Shown here in pieces: positions 1-9,314 of a DNA stretch of 64,000 nucleotides (positions are counted from its first letter, which is position 1; each line of letters starts with the position of its first letter). This DNA comes from Erodium maritimum (Eukaryota > Streptophyta > Magnoliopsida > Geraniales > Geraniaceae). Under the pieces are notes generated by a model that did not search any database, had not been told where the DNA came from, and saw nothing but the letters and a program-made list of their open reading frames with translations. The stretch spans positions 47,881,039 to 47,945,038 of the forward strand of contig OY997590.1 in the NCBI GenBank assembly GCA_963921825.1. Direction: 5' to 3'. The position numbers and the translations under genes were made by a program.

Positions 1-1102
1 CAAATCAATACCAAATAAAGTCCAAAGGTCCTCTGATCTTTAAATCCAATTAAAACCAATTAATTTAATTTAATTAATTAAATAAAACTGATTTTAAAAA
101 CAATTTTCTTTACTGCCGGGTTGACCCGGATCCGAGCCCGAACCCGGTCCAGACCCGGTTCTGATGTCTAACTGGGCCCAAGGCCTAAACTTGGTCAGGT
201 CCACACTGACCTTCTCGTGACCCAACCCTTTTGCCTGGCCCAAGGCCTTCTCGGCCCAAGATCTTCTGGCCCAAAAACTGCTCGAGCCCGAGCTCAAGCA
301 TGCCCTAGCTCCGGCGATGCCTCCGGCGAGCCAGGGTGCTCCGACCACCGTCTACAGTGTCAGACACGCTCATTAGAGGGGGAAAACGGGGCGGTGCGGC
401 GTAGGTTTGCTGGGGACGCCGTAGCTGCAACGACGGTGTCTGGGACGTGAACCACGCTCGCCCCTTTTCAGATCTGGAGGGTTCTGCTTCGCCGACGACG
501 TTTCCGACCCACGCCGTTCGAATCGAGCTCGGGAGGGTACACTTACCGTCCAGGTGAGGTCGAAGGAGAAGGAGGAGACGACGAGGGGCCGTCCGGACCT
601 CCTGATTCTCGTCGCCGACGACGAACGCGTCCGGACTCAAACCCCGAAAGCTTCGTCCGGCGATGGTTCGAACCTGCGCGTGCGGTGGTGCGGTGAGAGG
701 GTGGAGAAGGGGATGAAGGTGAAGGAGAAGGAGTGGCTCGAGCCCCGGCGAGAGCTTCTGGTTCGAGGACGAAGACGCCGACGACGCTCGAGGTTGAAGA
801 GAGAGGGAGAGAGGCTTCGTGCCTCGGGGTTCGTGCGTGACTTCTGAGAAGTCGAGACGGCGCTGGGGGTATAGGGTGGGCTAGGGTTTGGGACTGGACT
901 GGGTGCGGTTTGGGCCTGTGCTGGTCCAGCCCAACCCGATCCTGCCTGGTCCAAAATCCCACTCAGCCCAAAATCTTCTCTTTTTTTTTTTGAAATTTCC
1001 CCCTCAAATTCCACTCGTTGCAAAAACCTACCCCGGCATTTTATTTTGCGTGAGAATATCCCAATTTAATTTGCCGGTCTTTACCGTCTCAAGAATTTAA
1101 CA
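1..1102 (-). repeat. Partial gypsy LTR (U3 side), inverted, cut by window edge
   Basis: Read on the minus strand this tract starts TGTTAAATTC at 1102 and runs into GC-rich, GGCCCA-rich sequence, then an AT-rich stretch. It resembles the first part of the 3' LTR of the gypsy element at 31047-32261. Shared landmarks are the GGGTCAACCC tract followed by a TTAATTAA-rich run and AGGACCTTTGGACTTT (minus strand of 17-32; compare 32142-32157). The small open frames here lie in GC-rich LTR sequence and show no domain. The element body would lie left of the window. The exact LTR edge at 1102 is inferred from the TGT start only; no target duplication can be tested. Confidence 0.6.
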
Positions 1103-2261
1103 AGTATATAAGTTGCATATAAATGAGTACTTCCATAAGCTCAAAATTTGATGCATTCGAGTTTTGATTATATATTTCTCCAAAAAAAAAAATGTTTTGA
1201 TTGTACATTTTGTTCAAAAGATGAGTGAACTATGAAAAGTTATTTATTCTATTTCACTTATGAGTCTATAAAGCAGATGACAACAATACTGACTTTTTCT
1301 CTTTCATGGGAAAATTTTGGGAGCAAATCGGTTAGAGGGACTAAGTAGGGGGTAATTAACTAACTAGCCTTCCGATCAAAATATGTTAGGAAAAAAACTT
1401 TTACCAAAAAAAATATTTTGCTGTCTAGCTCATTCCCATCTTTACCCTTCATAATTAAAATATTATTTTAATTATTAATATGTTTTTTTTCCTTGTTTCT
1501 TTTTCGTTTTTTTGTTTTTTTTTGTTTTTATTTTTTTTCTTCTTCATTCGGTGGTGCGTTCGTTGTTGGTTGTCGTCGATTGTTGCTGACTATGAAACGA
1601 CAGGTGGCTCGGTGTGTGTTTGCTGCTTTTCTTCTTCTTCTTCTTGGGGTTATCGTCCTGTTGGAAGAGATCGAAGTGCTGTACCGAACCATATCAGTGA
1701 GTACTAGAACCCTGATTTATTATTTTCAATTCCATTCGTCATTCGTCATTCCCATCTTAAAATTTTCAGAAATATGTCTGTATGTATGTGTAGATTGTGG
1801 TTAATATGAATTTTGAATGTTATGAATATCGTTGAAATGAAAATAGAAATGAACTATTGAATTGAATCTTCATATGCATTTGTAAATTTCCCCCAAAATT
1901 TCCGGGTATTTGTAATAACCTGATACTGGGAAGAAGTAAACCGATAATGGGGATGTGTAAAAATCAGATACTAAGATAAAATAAACCGGTAGTATGGATA
2001 TGTAAAAACACATACAAAGAAGAAATGAACCGGTATCAGAGTACAACATTTGGGTGTTGATGGTTTGTGTTGTTTTGTTTTTAATTCGTGTAAGAATGAG
2101 CCAAGTAGTAGCCTTTCTTATTGTGGTGGGGAACACAAGATAGAGGGAGACACATATATTTGGATACATAGTATTGATGATAAGTAATTAGTTTCTTTGT
2201 TAATGATTCGATAGAGTTGTTGTTGGAAACATTGTATGAGAAGATTTGAGTGGACAAGAAC
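1103..2261. other. Non-coding AT-rich flank of the MULE
   Basis: No domain-bearing frame is visible. Long T-rich runs occupy about 1480-1545. Around 1900-2050 there are degenerate short repeats built on AAACCGGTAGTAT-like units that resemble the repeat field on the other side of the transposase (6901-7610), so both may be subterminal repeats of the same DNA transposon. I could not identify terminal inverted repeats. Confidence 0.4.
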
Positions 2262-3199
2262 GACATTGAATTGGAAGTCAATTACCAGGTGTATGATTTT
2301 GAAGGTATTTCTCGTGGAGTTTTGAAGTCAATCACGATAACAGATGATGTGAGTCTTGAGGCCTATCATTTGTTATATGGAAACGCTGACACCAGTCGTC
2401 CAAACATATTATATGTATAGCTAGGTAAGAAAAATACTATTGGAGATAATATCTTTAACCGCGAGTGTTTCCGTCCCCAAACCCAGAAGAACAAAAAGGA
2501 AAGTGGTAGTATTAATTTAATGAGGGGTTTAGCGAATATATTGGTATTGGAGCATTATCATCTCCTACTGGTGCATAAGAGGATCTCGTTGGTATTGGAG
2601 AGGACTTTGAACATGACTTTGATAGTGGAGCAGACTCTTATCCTACTACTAGTGAAGAAGATGATCTGGTTTATAAAGGAGACCGACATTATGGTTCAGT
2701 GGGACTGAAAGATGAAGAACCTTTAACTGCATTTGGTTTCACAGATGGGTCGGACTTGGAAGTTGGTAAAGAGTTTGCCGACAAAGTTGAGGTTCAAAGA
2801 AAGTTGAAGAATGTTGCAGTGACGTGTCAGACTCAATTTGAGTGTAGAACCATCAAATCTAATCGGAAATTGTATGTTGTAAAATGCACTGATCGTGAAT
2901 GTGAATGGATGGCGTGTACAGGTAAAATAAATGGAGTAGCCACCTTCTCCATAAGAACGTATCACAATTATCACACTTGCTCCCTAGATGATGTCAATGG
3001 AAATCATAGCCAGGAAACTGTGGAAGTGGTTGCCACCTATCTAAGTGAATCCTTTAATGGTGAAGAGCTACCCCCGCAAAAATTAGTTCAAGGCTTTATA
3101 CATGGTACCTACAATGCAAACATAACATACTGGAAAGCTTGGAAGGGACAACTACTTGCAAATACTAAGATAAGAGGTTGCACTGAGCAAATTTATTGA
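2262..3199 (+). pseudogene. MULE transposase, N-terminal part
   Basis: A first block (2262-2420) reads NYQVYDFEGISRGVLKS and similar, like the N-terminal segment of plant MULE transposases. A second block in another frame (2699-3199) has the MuDR DNA-binding domain pattern: 'VGKEFADKVEVQRKLKNVAV', then a basic and Cys-rich region (VVKCTDRECEWMACTGKI) and 'FSIRTYHNYHTCS', ending in the 'YNANITYWKAWKGQLLANTK' segment that precedes the catalytic domain. Known role of the family: binds transposon ends and cuts DNA. Here it is broken by a stop after 2418, a frame change, and truncation at the RAH-1 insertion. There is no intact start and no sign of a functional host-domesticated copy. Confidence 0.75.
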
Positions 3200-3367
3200 C
3201 TTCTCCTTTTTTTTTGATAAGCGCAAGTTTATTAAGCAAGTGTCCTACAAGAAAGTAGAAACACAACAAGAAAAGATCCTAAAAAAGAACCGTTTTCCTC
3301 AAACTAGTACATCTCACAGAGCAAAACATATAGCAAAAACACCTAATTAAGAAAGTGACAAAAGAAG

Positions 3368-4891
3368 TCACGTTGTCGCCCTCCTTTCTTGCGTCCTATC
3401 CGTGTTCACGCACAGAAACCGGTTAGATACTGGTACAAGATCCTCCTCAAAACGTTGAGGGGCATCTGAAAATTGATCGAGCGACAAAGGTACAAGGTCA
3501 AAAACCTTTTTACCAGTTTTCTTGCTAAAACTCCAATCACCCGCGATATTTTTCTTCGCAATATCGACAGTACAACTTCCCGATTTACCTCCTTTATCAG
3601 CATAAGTTTTAGCTCTTGTGTGATAAAAAACAGCTGGAGGAGCGGTCACCTTTGAATGACCCTTATTAGGACGACCACATCTTTTCGGTTGAGCTAAGAC
3701 ATTTCTTTGAATCGTAGTGATTGGTAACAGAGGTTTAAGGAGAACCTCCTTCCACGGGATAATATGATGATCCCCAACCTGAGCACAGACTACTACCTCG
3801 CTATTTGGAATCAAAACCTGAGATCCCTCATCCAAACCCGTCCCCAAAGGGAAAATACCAGTTTCTTCCCCAAGGGCCTCCTGAGCATGGGCTTCAGGTC
3901 CAGAGCTCAACACTTGACCCTGCTGAGCCTGCGGACTATCTTCCGAGTAGGCCTCCTCATAAACTGGGCTTTGGGCCTCAGTCGCAGCCCGATCTTGGGC
4001 CTCAAACACCCTTCGTGTGTCTACGCCCAAAACAACATGCACCTTTGTGTTGGAAGCTTCTTCCCCATCACGCCGCCGCGTAAATAATGCCGGAGTCGGC
4101 ACCGAAGCACATCTAACTTCAGTAGTCCCAACCGGTCCAACTGTATCAAGACGAGCATGTCCGATCTCCGTACAACCCGAAGACGAAACCCCGACACTAG
4201 ACAAACGAAGACGTTCCAGAGCCAAAAACAAGATATGACCATTAATCTTATACCCATTAAAGGTCTTCACTGCCAAGGAAGCAGCTTCTGATGACGAAAA
4301 AGAAACAAAACCAAAGTTCTTTCTGCCCCTGTTCAAACGCTTCAAAATAGAGCATCCCACAATCTTACGAAACGCTCCAAACGTATGACGAACCCATCCC
4401 TCCGAAGTCTCAAACGGTAAATTACGAATGTAGATTTCGTTCGGAAGTACCTAGGCAGGGTCACAACCCTTTGGAGTCTCCATATATGTGACGACCTGCT
4501 TCTTCTTCTTCGCAAGTTTTCTTTGCCCAACGGTCTTCATAGTCTCAACACAACCCTTGAGAGTCGCCACATCTGAAACTGCCTGCGACTTCTTCTTCGA
4601 TAACTTGTCGGACTTGACTTTCAGAGTCTTAGTACCAGCTTTGCTACGTTAAGCCAAATTGACCTGAACCAAACCTTGAGATGCCGCGCTTAAGCCCTTC
4701 CCATTCCCAACCTTCTTGCCGGACTTCGTCGGAGCAGCCTGTAACCGATCCTTCCCACGACGTGAAACAATCTGGCAATAGGAATCATAGGACCATAAGA
4801 GTACCGAACAATAAGATGTAAAAGACACTACTTTCCCTCTCATAATGGCAGCAATGGTTGCCGTGATACTGGAAACCACAAAGTCAACCAA
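3368..4891 (-). pseudogene. RRM plus AT-hook protein of RAH-1
   Basis: One minus-strand frame of about 508 codons, open except for stops at 4649-4651 and 4451-4453. Order from the N-terminus: a Lys-rich segment (KSDKLSKKKSQAV, AKKKKQVV); an RRM at 4205-4438 with RNP2 IYIRNL and RNP1 KNFGFVSF; a long acidic, Gln/Glu/Pro-rich linker; an AT-hook-like motif PKRCGRPNKG near 3659-3688; and a C-terminal module DIAKKN-x-AGDW-x-FSKKTGKK followed by VSNRF. The same order, spacing and C-terminal module recur in RAH-2. RRMs bind RNA and AT-hooks bind the DNA minor groove, so a chaperone-like ORF1 role in a ribonucleoprotein is inferred. I do not recognise the C-terminal module. The ATG at 4891 is the first upstream Met in frame and is not certain. 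Confidence 0.7.
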
Positions 4892-5078
4892 AGTTCCCCT
4901 TCCTTACAGCAAAATAGCCTCACCAACGCACTCCAGGATCTGCATGGAGAACGACCCCGATGCATGTGGTGGTCTACGTTTCTGGTGATGAGAGAAGACG
5001 ATGTGGAGGAACCAGGCCACACCGCCGCAACTACAACCAAAAGAATCTGTTCCTGTGAACCACGCACGGATCCGATCG

Positions 5079-5251
5079 AGCTCCAAACGCACGACTGACG
5101 GTTGCTGCAACTCGGACGCCGACCAAACAAAAACCACGAAACAAACTTGACAAAACCGGCAGAACAGAACCCGTGCCGGAGGGAGACTGAAAGCACGACC
5201 CGAGTTCTAAATCGCACGACAATGGCGATTGCTGTAACTCGGACGCTGACC
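5079..5251 (-). repeat. Direct repeat in the RAH-1 leader
   Basis: Two diverged copies of a roughly 50-bp unit, at about 5079-5128 and 5202-5251, spaced 123 bp, both containing GCAACTCGGACGCYGACCA-like sequence (second copy GTAACTCGGACGCTGACCA). They lie upstream of the frame, as 5' leader monomers do in some L1-type elements. Confidence 0.6.
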
Positions 5252-5309
5252 AACGCACGAAACAACGACTCTGACCCTTGCACCGAACCCTTCAGTGTCT
5301 ACTGAATCA

Positions 5310-6645
5310 CCGGAGATGATCGAAATGGAAGGGCGTATGCAGCGTGCGTCCTACTTGTTAAGCATTTGAATCGAGGCACAATCATGGATCTACTTGTGAA
5401 TGATAAGAAGGAATTCAAATATTGTTTCATATCATATGTAGCATGTATCAAAGGATTCAACCACATGAGAAAGGTTGTTGGAGTGGATGAGACTTGGTTG
5501 AAGACCAAGTTCAAAGGGGTCATTCTAATTGCATCTGTATTCGATGGTAATTTTCATATGTACCCAACTGCTTGGGCCGTGATGGACTCAAAGAACCAAG
5601 CATAATAGACATGGTTCATGAAGAATTTACAATAGTGCATACCAGATTCGAGTGATTTAGTAATCATTTTTGATAGAAGTATAAGTATTAATAAAGTAGT
5701 GTCAACTATCTACCCAATTGCAGATCATAGCCACTATAGGTGGCATCTCACACAAACTGTTGGAGATAGGGTAAGAAAAGGAGAAGGTGTCCTGATGCAT
5801 ACACAATTACTGAATTCAACTGTAGGTATGGTCAACTACATGCCAGATACCCACAAGCCACAAAATATCTTCGAGAAACAAATATATCATTGCATTAACG
5901 GGCGAAAGCTCACTTCTGAGCTGAACGTTATGATATCATGACAACCAATGGGGTCGAGTCTACAAACTCAGCTCTAGGTCAAGCAAGAAAATGGCCTATC
6001 ATTACATTGTTAGATGCTATGCGGGCGAGAGTCATTGAGTGGTTCAACATACGTCGCAACACAATTAATAAAATGCCCGAGGGCGCTAAGTTGACGCTTG
6101 CGGTTTATAGACTTATTAGGAGCATGTCTAATTATGCCAAGGGTATGAAGGTTGTAACCCTGAATGAAAACAGAGTTTGACGTATGTGGTAACCGTGCAA
6201 ACAGGGGCACCAAAGTTGACTTGGGTCGGAAGACATGCAAATGTCGTGTGTTCGACATTGAAATTTTTTTGTGTGAGCATGCAACCAAAGCATATAAAGC
6301 AGCTAAGATGCAAGTACCAGTTTTGTGCGACCCATATTATTACAAGGATACTTGGAAGGCCTCTATTGTTGATACTGTGTATCCCACGCTAGTGAATCTT
6401 GAAGAATGTCTGACAGACTTAGGTTGTGAAGAAATCCATCCCAAAAATCCAAACCAAGTGGGGTAGAAAATCAAGCGTCGAAAGAGAATCAGGACCCGCA
6501 CAAGCAACCTCAAGAAAGACCATCAGCAAGACGAAGAAGAAAAAATAGAGCAAGAAAAAATGGATGAAGAAGAGGCATAAGAAGACGAAAACGAAGAAGA
6601 AAATGTACATGAAGACGATGAAGAAGACTACATATTCTAAGTAAT
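5310..6645 (+). pseudogene. MULE transposase, catalytic and SWIM-finger part
   Basis: Several frames together give the catalytic half. At 5366-5605 'IKGFNHMRKVVGVDETWLK' carries the first catalytic Asp (in VGVDETWL), followed by 'HMYPTAWAVMDSKNQA'. Around 5660-5760 'LVIIFDRSISI' holds the second Asp, then 'YPIADHSHYRWHLTQ'. 5938-6180 reads 'MTTNGVESTNSALGQARKWP', the usual post-catalytic block. 6164-6466 has a SWIM zinc finger with ligands C25, C27, C37 and H39 of that frame (CKC...CEH). The tail at 6470-6640 is Lys/Glu-rich. At least three frame changes and a stop at about 5603 show that it is dead. Confidence 0.8.
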
Positions 6646-6650
6646 TTTAT

Positions 6651-7887
6651 GGAATTGTAATAATACACCCTTCACTGTAACATATATTCTGATGTTGTAT
6701 CAAAATAACATAAACAATTCATTCTCATTAATTTTCAGGAATTGTAATAATAAACTATCCAGTATGATGAAAATAAAGTACAATACTTTATCAATAGAAA
6801 AAAGACCACAATAACAGGAAATTGAACCCAATGTGCTAGGACAAATGAAATACTAGGAAAATGAACCCAGTAATAGGAAATTGAACCCAGTAGATGAAAT
6901 ACAGTACTGCAGCATGAGAAACAAGACATGTGTAGCAAGACCAAAATACCTGTAATGTGAACAATAAGCATAGTACTAAGAAAACAAGAGTGGTGTTAGA
7001 AAAATTAACCAGTAGTAGGAAAATAAGCCTAATACTAGTAGAATGAACCCATTACTAGGAAAGTGAAATACAATACTAATGAAATAAGTACAGTACTGCA
7101 AGATCAGAAACAAGACATGTCTAGCCAGAGCAAAATACATGTAATGTGAAGAATAAACATAGTACTAGGAAAATAAGCATGGTATTAGAAAATACAACCA
7201 AATAGTAGGAAAATAAGCCTAGTACTAGTAAAATGACACTCATTACTAGAAAAGTGAAATACAGTACTTATGAAATAAGTTCACTACTGCATCATTAGAA
7301 ACACGATAAGAATACTTTAAATGTGTAGAATAAACATAGTAGGAAATGATCCTAGTATAAGAAAACTGAACCATGTATTAGGGAAATTTACTATAGTACT
7401 GCAACATCAGAAACAAGACATATCTAGCAAGACAATAATACCGGTAATAACCATAGCATAAAAGCCTAGTAATAGGAATATAAATCCAATGCTAAGAATA
7501 TTAAATACAATACTATTGGAAAATTTTAGTTCTGCAGCATGAGAAACAAGACAATAAACATGTAATGTGAATAATAATCATAGTTTTAGGAAATAAACCA
7601 GGGTCTGCCATTACAAAAAATGTAATTAACAACATGAAGACACATGTTTTGCCATTAAAAAAACATGCATGTAACCCATGCATGTTTGCCTCATGCATGT
7701 TTGCATTACAAGAAACCCCAAAAAAACTTGTGTTACTAGCCATTATTAAGTATCAGAGTCGTACTCATCAGAACAATAATATGTGTCTTCATCATCGTTG
7801 TCCTCATTGCCCCTCCCTTCTTTGTCCTTGTGTGTGGGTAGTTCCCTTCTTAGTTTCAGGTCTCTTTTACTCTGAGTTGTGTGGGTA
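6651..7887. other. Repeat-rich AT sequence between MULE and Copia-C
   Basis: No coding domain seen. Most of it is the degenerate tandem repeat described separately (6901-7610). 7620-7740 has short reiterations of CATGCATG and TTTGCATTACA. This is probably the 3' flank or subterminal region of the MULE and the target into which Copia-C inserted. Confidence 0.45.
6901..7610 (+). repeat. Degenerate ~190-bp tandem repeat, about five units
   Basis: Units begin with a CAGTACTGCARCAT...AGAAACAAGACAT landmark at about 6901, 7091, 7282, 7394 and 7530. The first two units are about 190 bp and align throughout (for example TGTAATGTGAA, AATAAGCCTA, CATTACTAG); later units are shortened. Smaller internal units of the type GTACTAGGAAAATAA make it a higher-order repeat. 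Confidence 0.7.
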
Positions 7888-8581
7888 TGTTAGATAATAT
7901 TCTCTCTAATCCTAATTACAAATTTAAATTACAAATCAGATCTTGATCAAATCTTAAGAGAATATTATTTAACATGGTAGTTTGTATCTTTTTGGGTTGA
8001 GTGCTTCCTTCCTCTTCCTTGGCTTCTCTCTGAGCCTTAAGGTCCATGGACGTTTTGAGAAAGACAGCGAGGAGTCTCAGGACGAGGACTACCCTAACCC
8101 GAATACAGGAAATGTTCCTTTTCGCTTTCTAACTGGTTCTTATGTTTGAACTCGGATAGGTCGCTGGCAAGGAGGGAGGCGTGATGTAGTGTCACTTTCT
8201 TGTTTGTGTTTTTGTTTTGCTTTTTGTTTTGCTCTTAGTAGCGGTACTTGTCTGCAAAAAAGGTCCTTTTTGAGGATCGTTTTCTTGCTTTGTTCTACTT
8301 CCCTGTAGAACATTTGCTTAATAAAATTCATCTTATAAAAAAAAGGTCCGTGGACTGAACACAAGAGTACCATAATGTATTTAAACCTTAATTATAAGTT
8401 AAGAAAATAGAATTAGGATTAGGAAAAGGAAATTATTTTCCTATATATATGATCACCAAAGTTGTGGTTTGATCATAAGAAAGGTTAAGAGTTTTGTGTT
8501 TAGTTTTGAGCTATTTTTTGAACATTAATAAATAGAGTTGTCTGTATTCAAAGCTGAGTTTGATCTTTGAAACACTTTACA
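7888..8581 (+). repeat. Copia-C 5' LTR with a RAH tail inside
   Basis: Starts TGTTAGATAATATTCTC and ends CACTTTACA directly before a TGGTATCATAGC primer site. Without the nested insert at 8052-8342 it is about 390 bp. The distal half (AATTAGGATTAGGAAAAGG, TATATGATCACCAAAG, AACATTAATAAA) recurs in the 3' LTR near 22330-22470 and in an isolated fragment at 34529-34709. Confidence 0.75.
8052..8342 (+). mobile_element. RAH-3: 5'-truncated RAH retroposon tail
   Basis: Carries only the last part of a RAH element: remnants of the C-terminal coding tail, then TAGTAGCGGTACTTGTCTGC, GCTTTGTTCTAC...GTAGAAC, TTTGCTTAATAAA and an A run. It is flanked by a 13-bp target duplication with one mismatch, AAGGTCCATGGAC (8039-8051) and AAGGTCCGTGGAC (8343-8355). 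Long, imprecise duplications and 5' truncation are what LINE-type target-primed insertion produces. Confidence 0.8.
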
Positions 8582-8594
8582 TGGTATCATAGCT
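8582..8594 (+). other. Copia-C primer-binding site
   Basis: TGGTATCATAGC starts directly after the LTR. It matches the initiator Met-tRNA type site TGGTATCAGAGC except for one base. Confidence 0.7.
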
Positions 8595-8649
8595 TTAGGG
8601 TTTTGATAAAACGAAGATCATAAGGTACGAAACTCATCAACACCGAGTT

Positions 8650-8998
8650 ATGGGAGACGAGAACACTATCGTGCGTGCAAAGGAGTTCACGCCACCATCA
8701 ATCCAATTTCCAATACTCAACGCTGCAAACTACATAGTATGGGCCATGAAGATGAAGATCTACACGGTCTGGGATACGATTGAACCTGGAACAAAGGACG
8801 TAGACAAGAACAATATCACTATTGGATTATTGTTCCAAGCAATCCCTGAATCACTTGTTCTACAAGTTGGTGAACAAGAAACTTCGAAAGAAATATGGGA
8901 TATGATCAAAGCTCGCAACCTTGGAGCTGATTGTGTTATAGAAGCACGTCTACAAATGCTCATGTCCGAATTCGAAAGAATCAAGATACAAATACAAT
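8650..8998 (+). pseudogene. Copia-C gag, N-terminal part
   Basis: The ATG at 8650 opens a copia gag frame: 'IQFPILNAANYIVWAMKMKI' is the usual 'L.G.NY..W...M' start of the gag-polypeptide family, followed by 'LLFQAIPESLVLQVGEQETS' and 'EIWDMIKARNLGADCVIEAR'. Gag builds the cytoplasmic particle that packages the RNA. The frame is cut at 8998 by LINE-1 and resumes at 17697 after the second copy of the target duplication. The start is supported by position 68 bp after the primer site and by conservation beginning soon after it. Confidence 0.8.
8983..8998 (+). repeat. Target-site duplication of LINE-1 (left copy)
   Basis: AAGATACAAATACAAT here pairs with AAGATACTAATACAAT at 17681-17696: 16 bp with one mismatch. 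Copia-C gag reads on across the join, which fixes both ends of LINE-1. Confidence 0.9.
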
Positions 8999-9314
8999 GT
9001 GAAAGGGACCGGTGAATCTCAAGTTTATGATACATTATGTGTGAGATTATATTCTCTCTAGGAAGCTACAGTACACTACAGTAAGTATGAACTCCATACT
9101 GTAGCATCTTCAACATTTTCAACGGTTCTTCATCATCTTCCTTGGCAATTCTCTGAGACCTGCAGCTACTGCCTCTATTCTTTCCCTGGATTTAGGTGTA
9201 GTGTCCTGGTTATCCACCACAGGACTTCGGACCATCTCTATCCAGAGTTACTACTCTTCATCTTTGGTTGTTCAAAAAACCTCATCTCTGTTATACTTTG
9301 AAAATCTCATTTTG

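Larger units (their letters stand above)
3207..5300 (-). mobile_element. RAH-1: RRM/AT-hook retroposon, near full length, inverted
   Basis: On the minus strand the element ends with TTGCTTAATAAAC, a short tail and an A run (T run 3207-3215 on plus), the same 3' tail as copies at 12083-13378 and 8052-8342. It interrupts the MULE transposase: MULE coding stops at 3199 and resumes at about 5310. It carries a single long frame (see 3368-4891) and no reverse transcriptase or endonuclease. The GC-rich leader at 4892-5300 has a direct repeat. The 5' edge is approximate because no target duplication was recognised here. It is either an ORF1-only non-autonomous LINE derivative or a processed copy of a host RRM gene; repeated copies with the same tail favour the former. 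Confidence 0.7.
2262..6650 (+). mobile_element. Mutator-like DNA transposon (MULE), decayed, split by RAH-1
   Basis: Two separated blocks on the plus strand encode the front and back of a MuDR-family transposase (2262-3199 and ~5310-6645). The gap is filled by an inverted poly(A) retroposon. Several stops and frameshifts make the element non-functional. Terminal inverted repeats and the 9-bp duplication typical of MULEs were not found by eye; the true ends probably lie outside the coding span, within the repeat-rich flanks. Confidence 0.75.

Noticed and set aside
305-1023. Several overlapping frames of 70-139 codons near the window start
   Set aside because: They are in GC-rich LTR sequence (inverted gypsy U3), overlap on both strands and show no domain.
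1480-1804. Phe-rich hydrophobic frames that could be membrane peptides
   Set aside because: They come from poly(T) stretches in non-coding DNA.
3368-4891. RRM protein as a functional host splicing-factor-like gene
   Set aside because: Two in-frame stops, a poly(A) end, insertion inside a MULE, and other copies with target duplications make it a retroposon.
9201-9314. N-terminal extension of LINE-1 ORF1 upstream of ATG 9315
   Set aside because: The frame is open but there is no ATG; the first Met in frame is at 9315.
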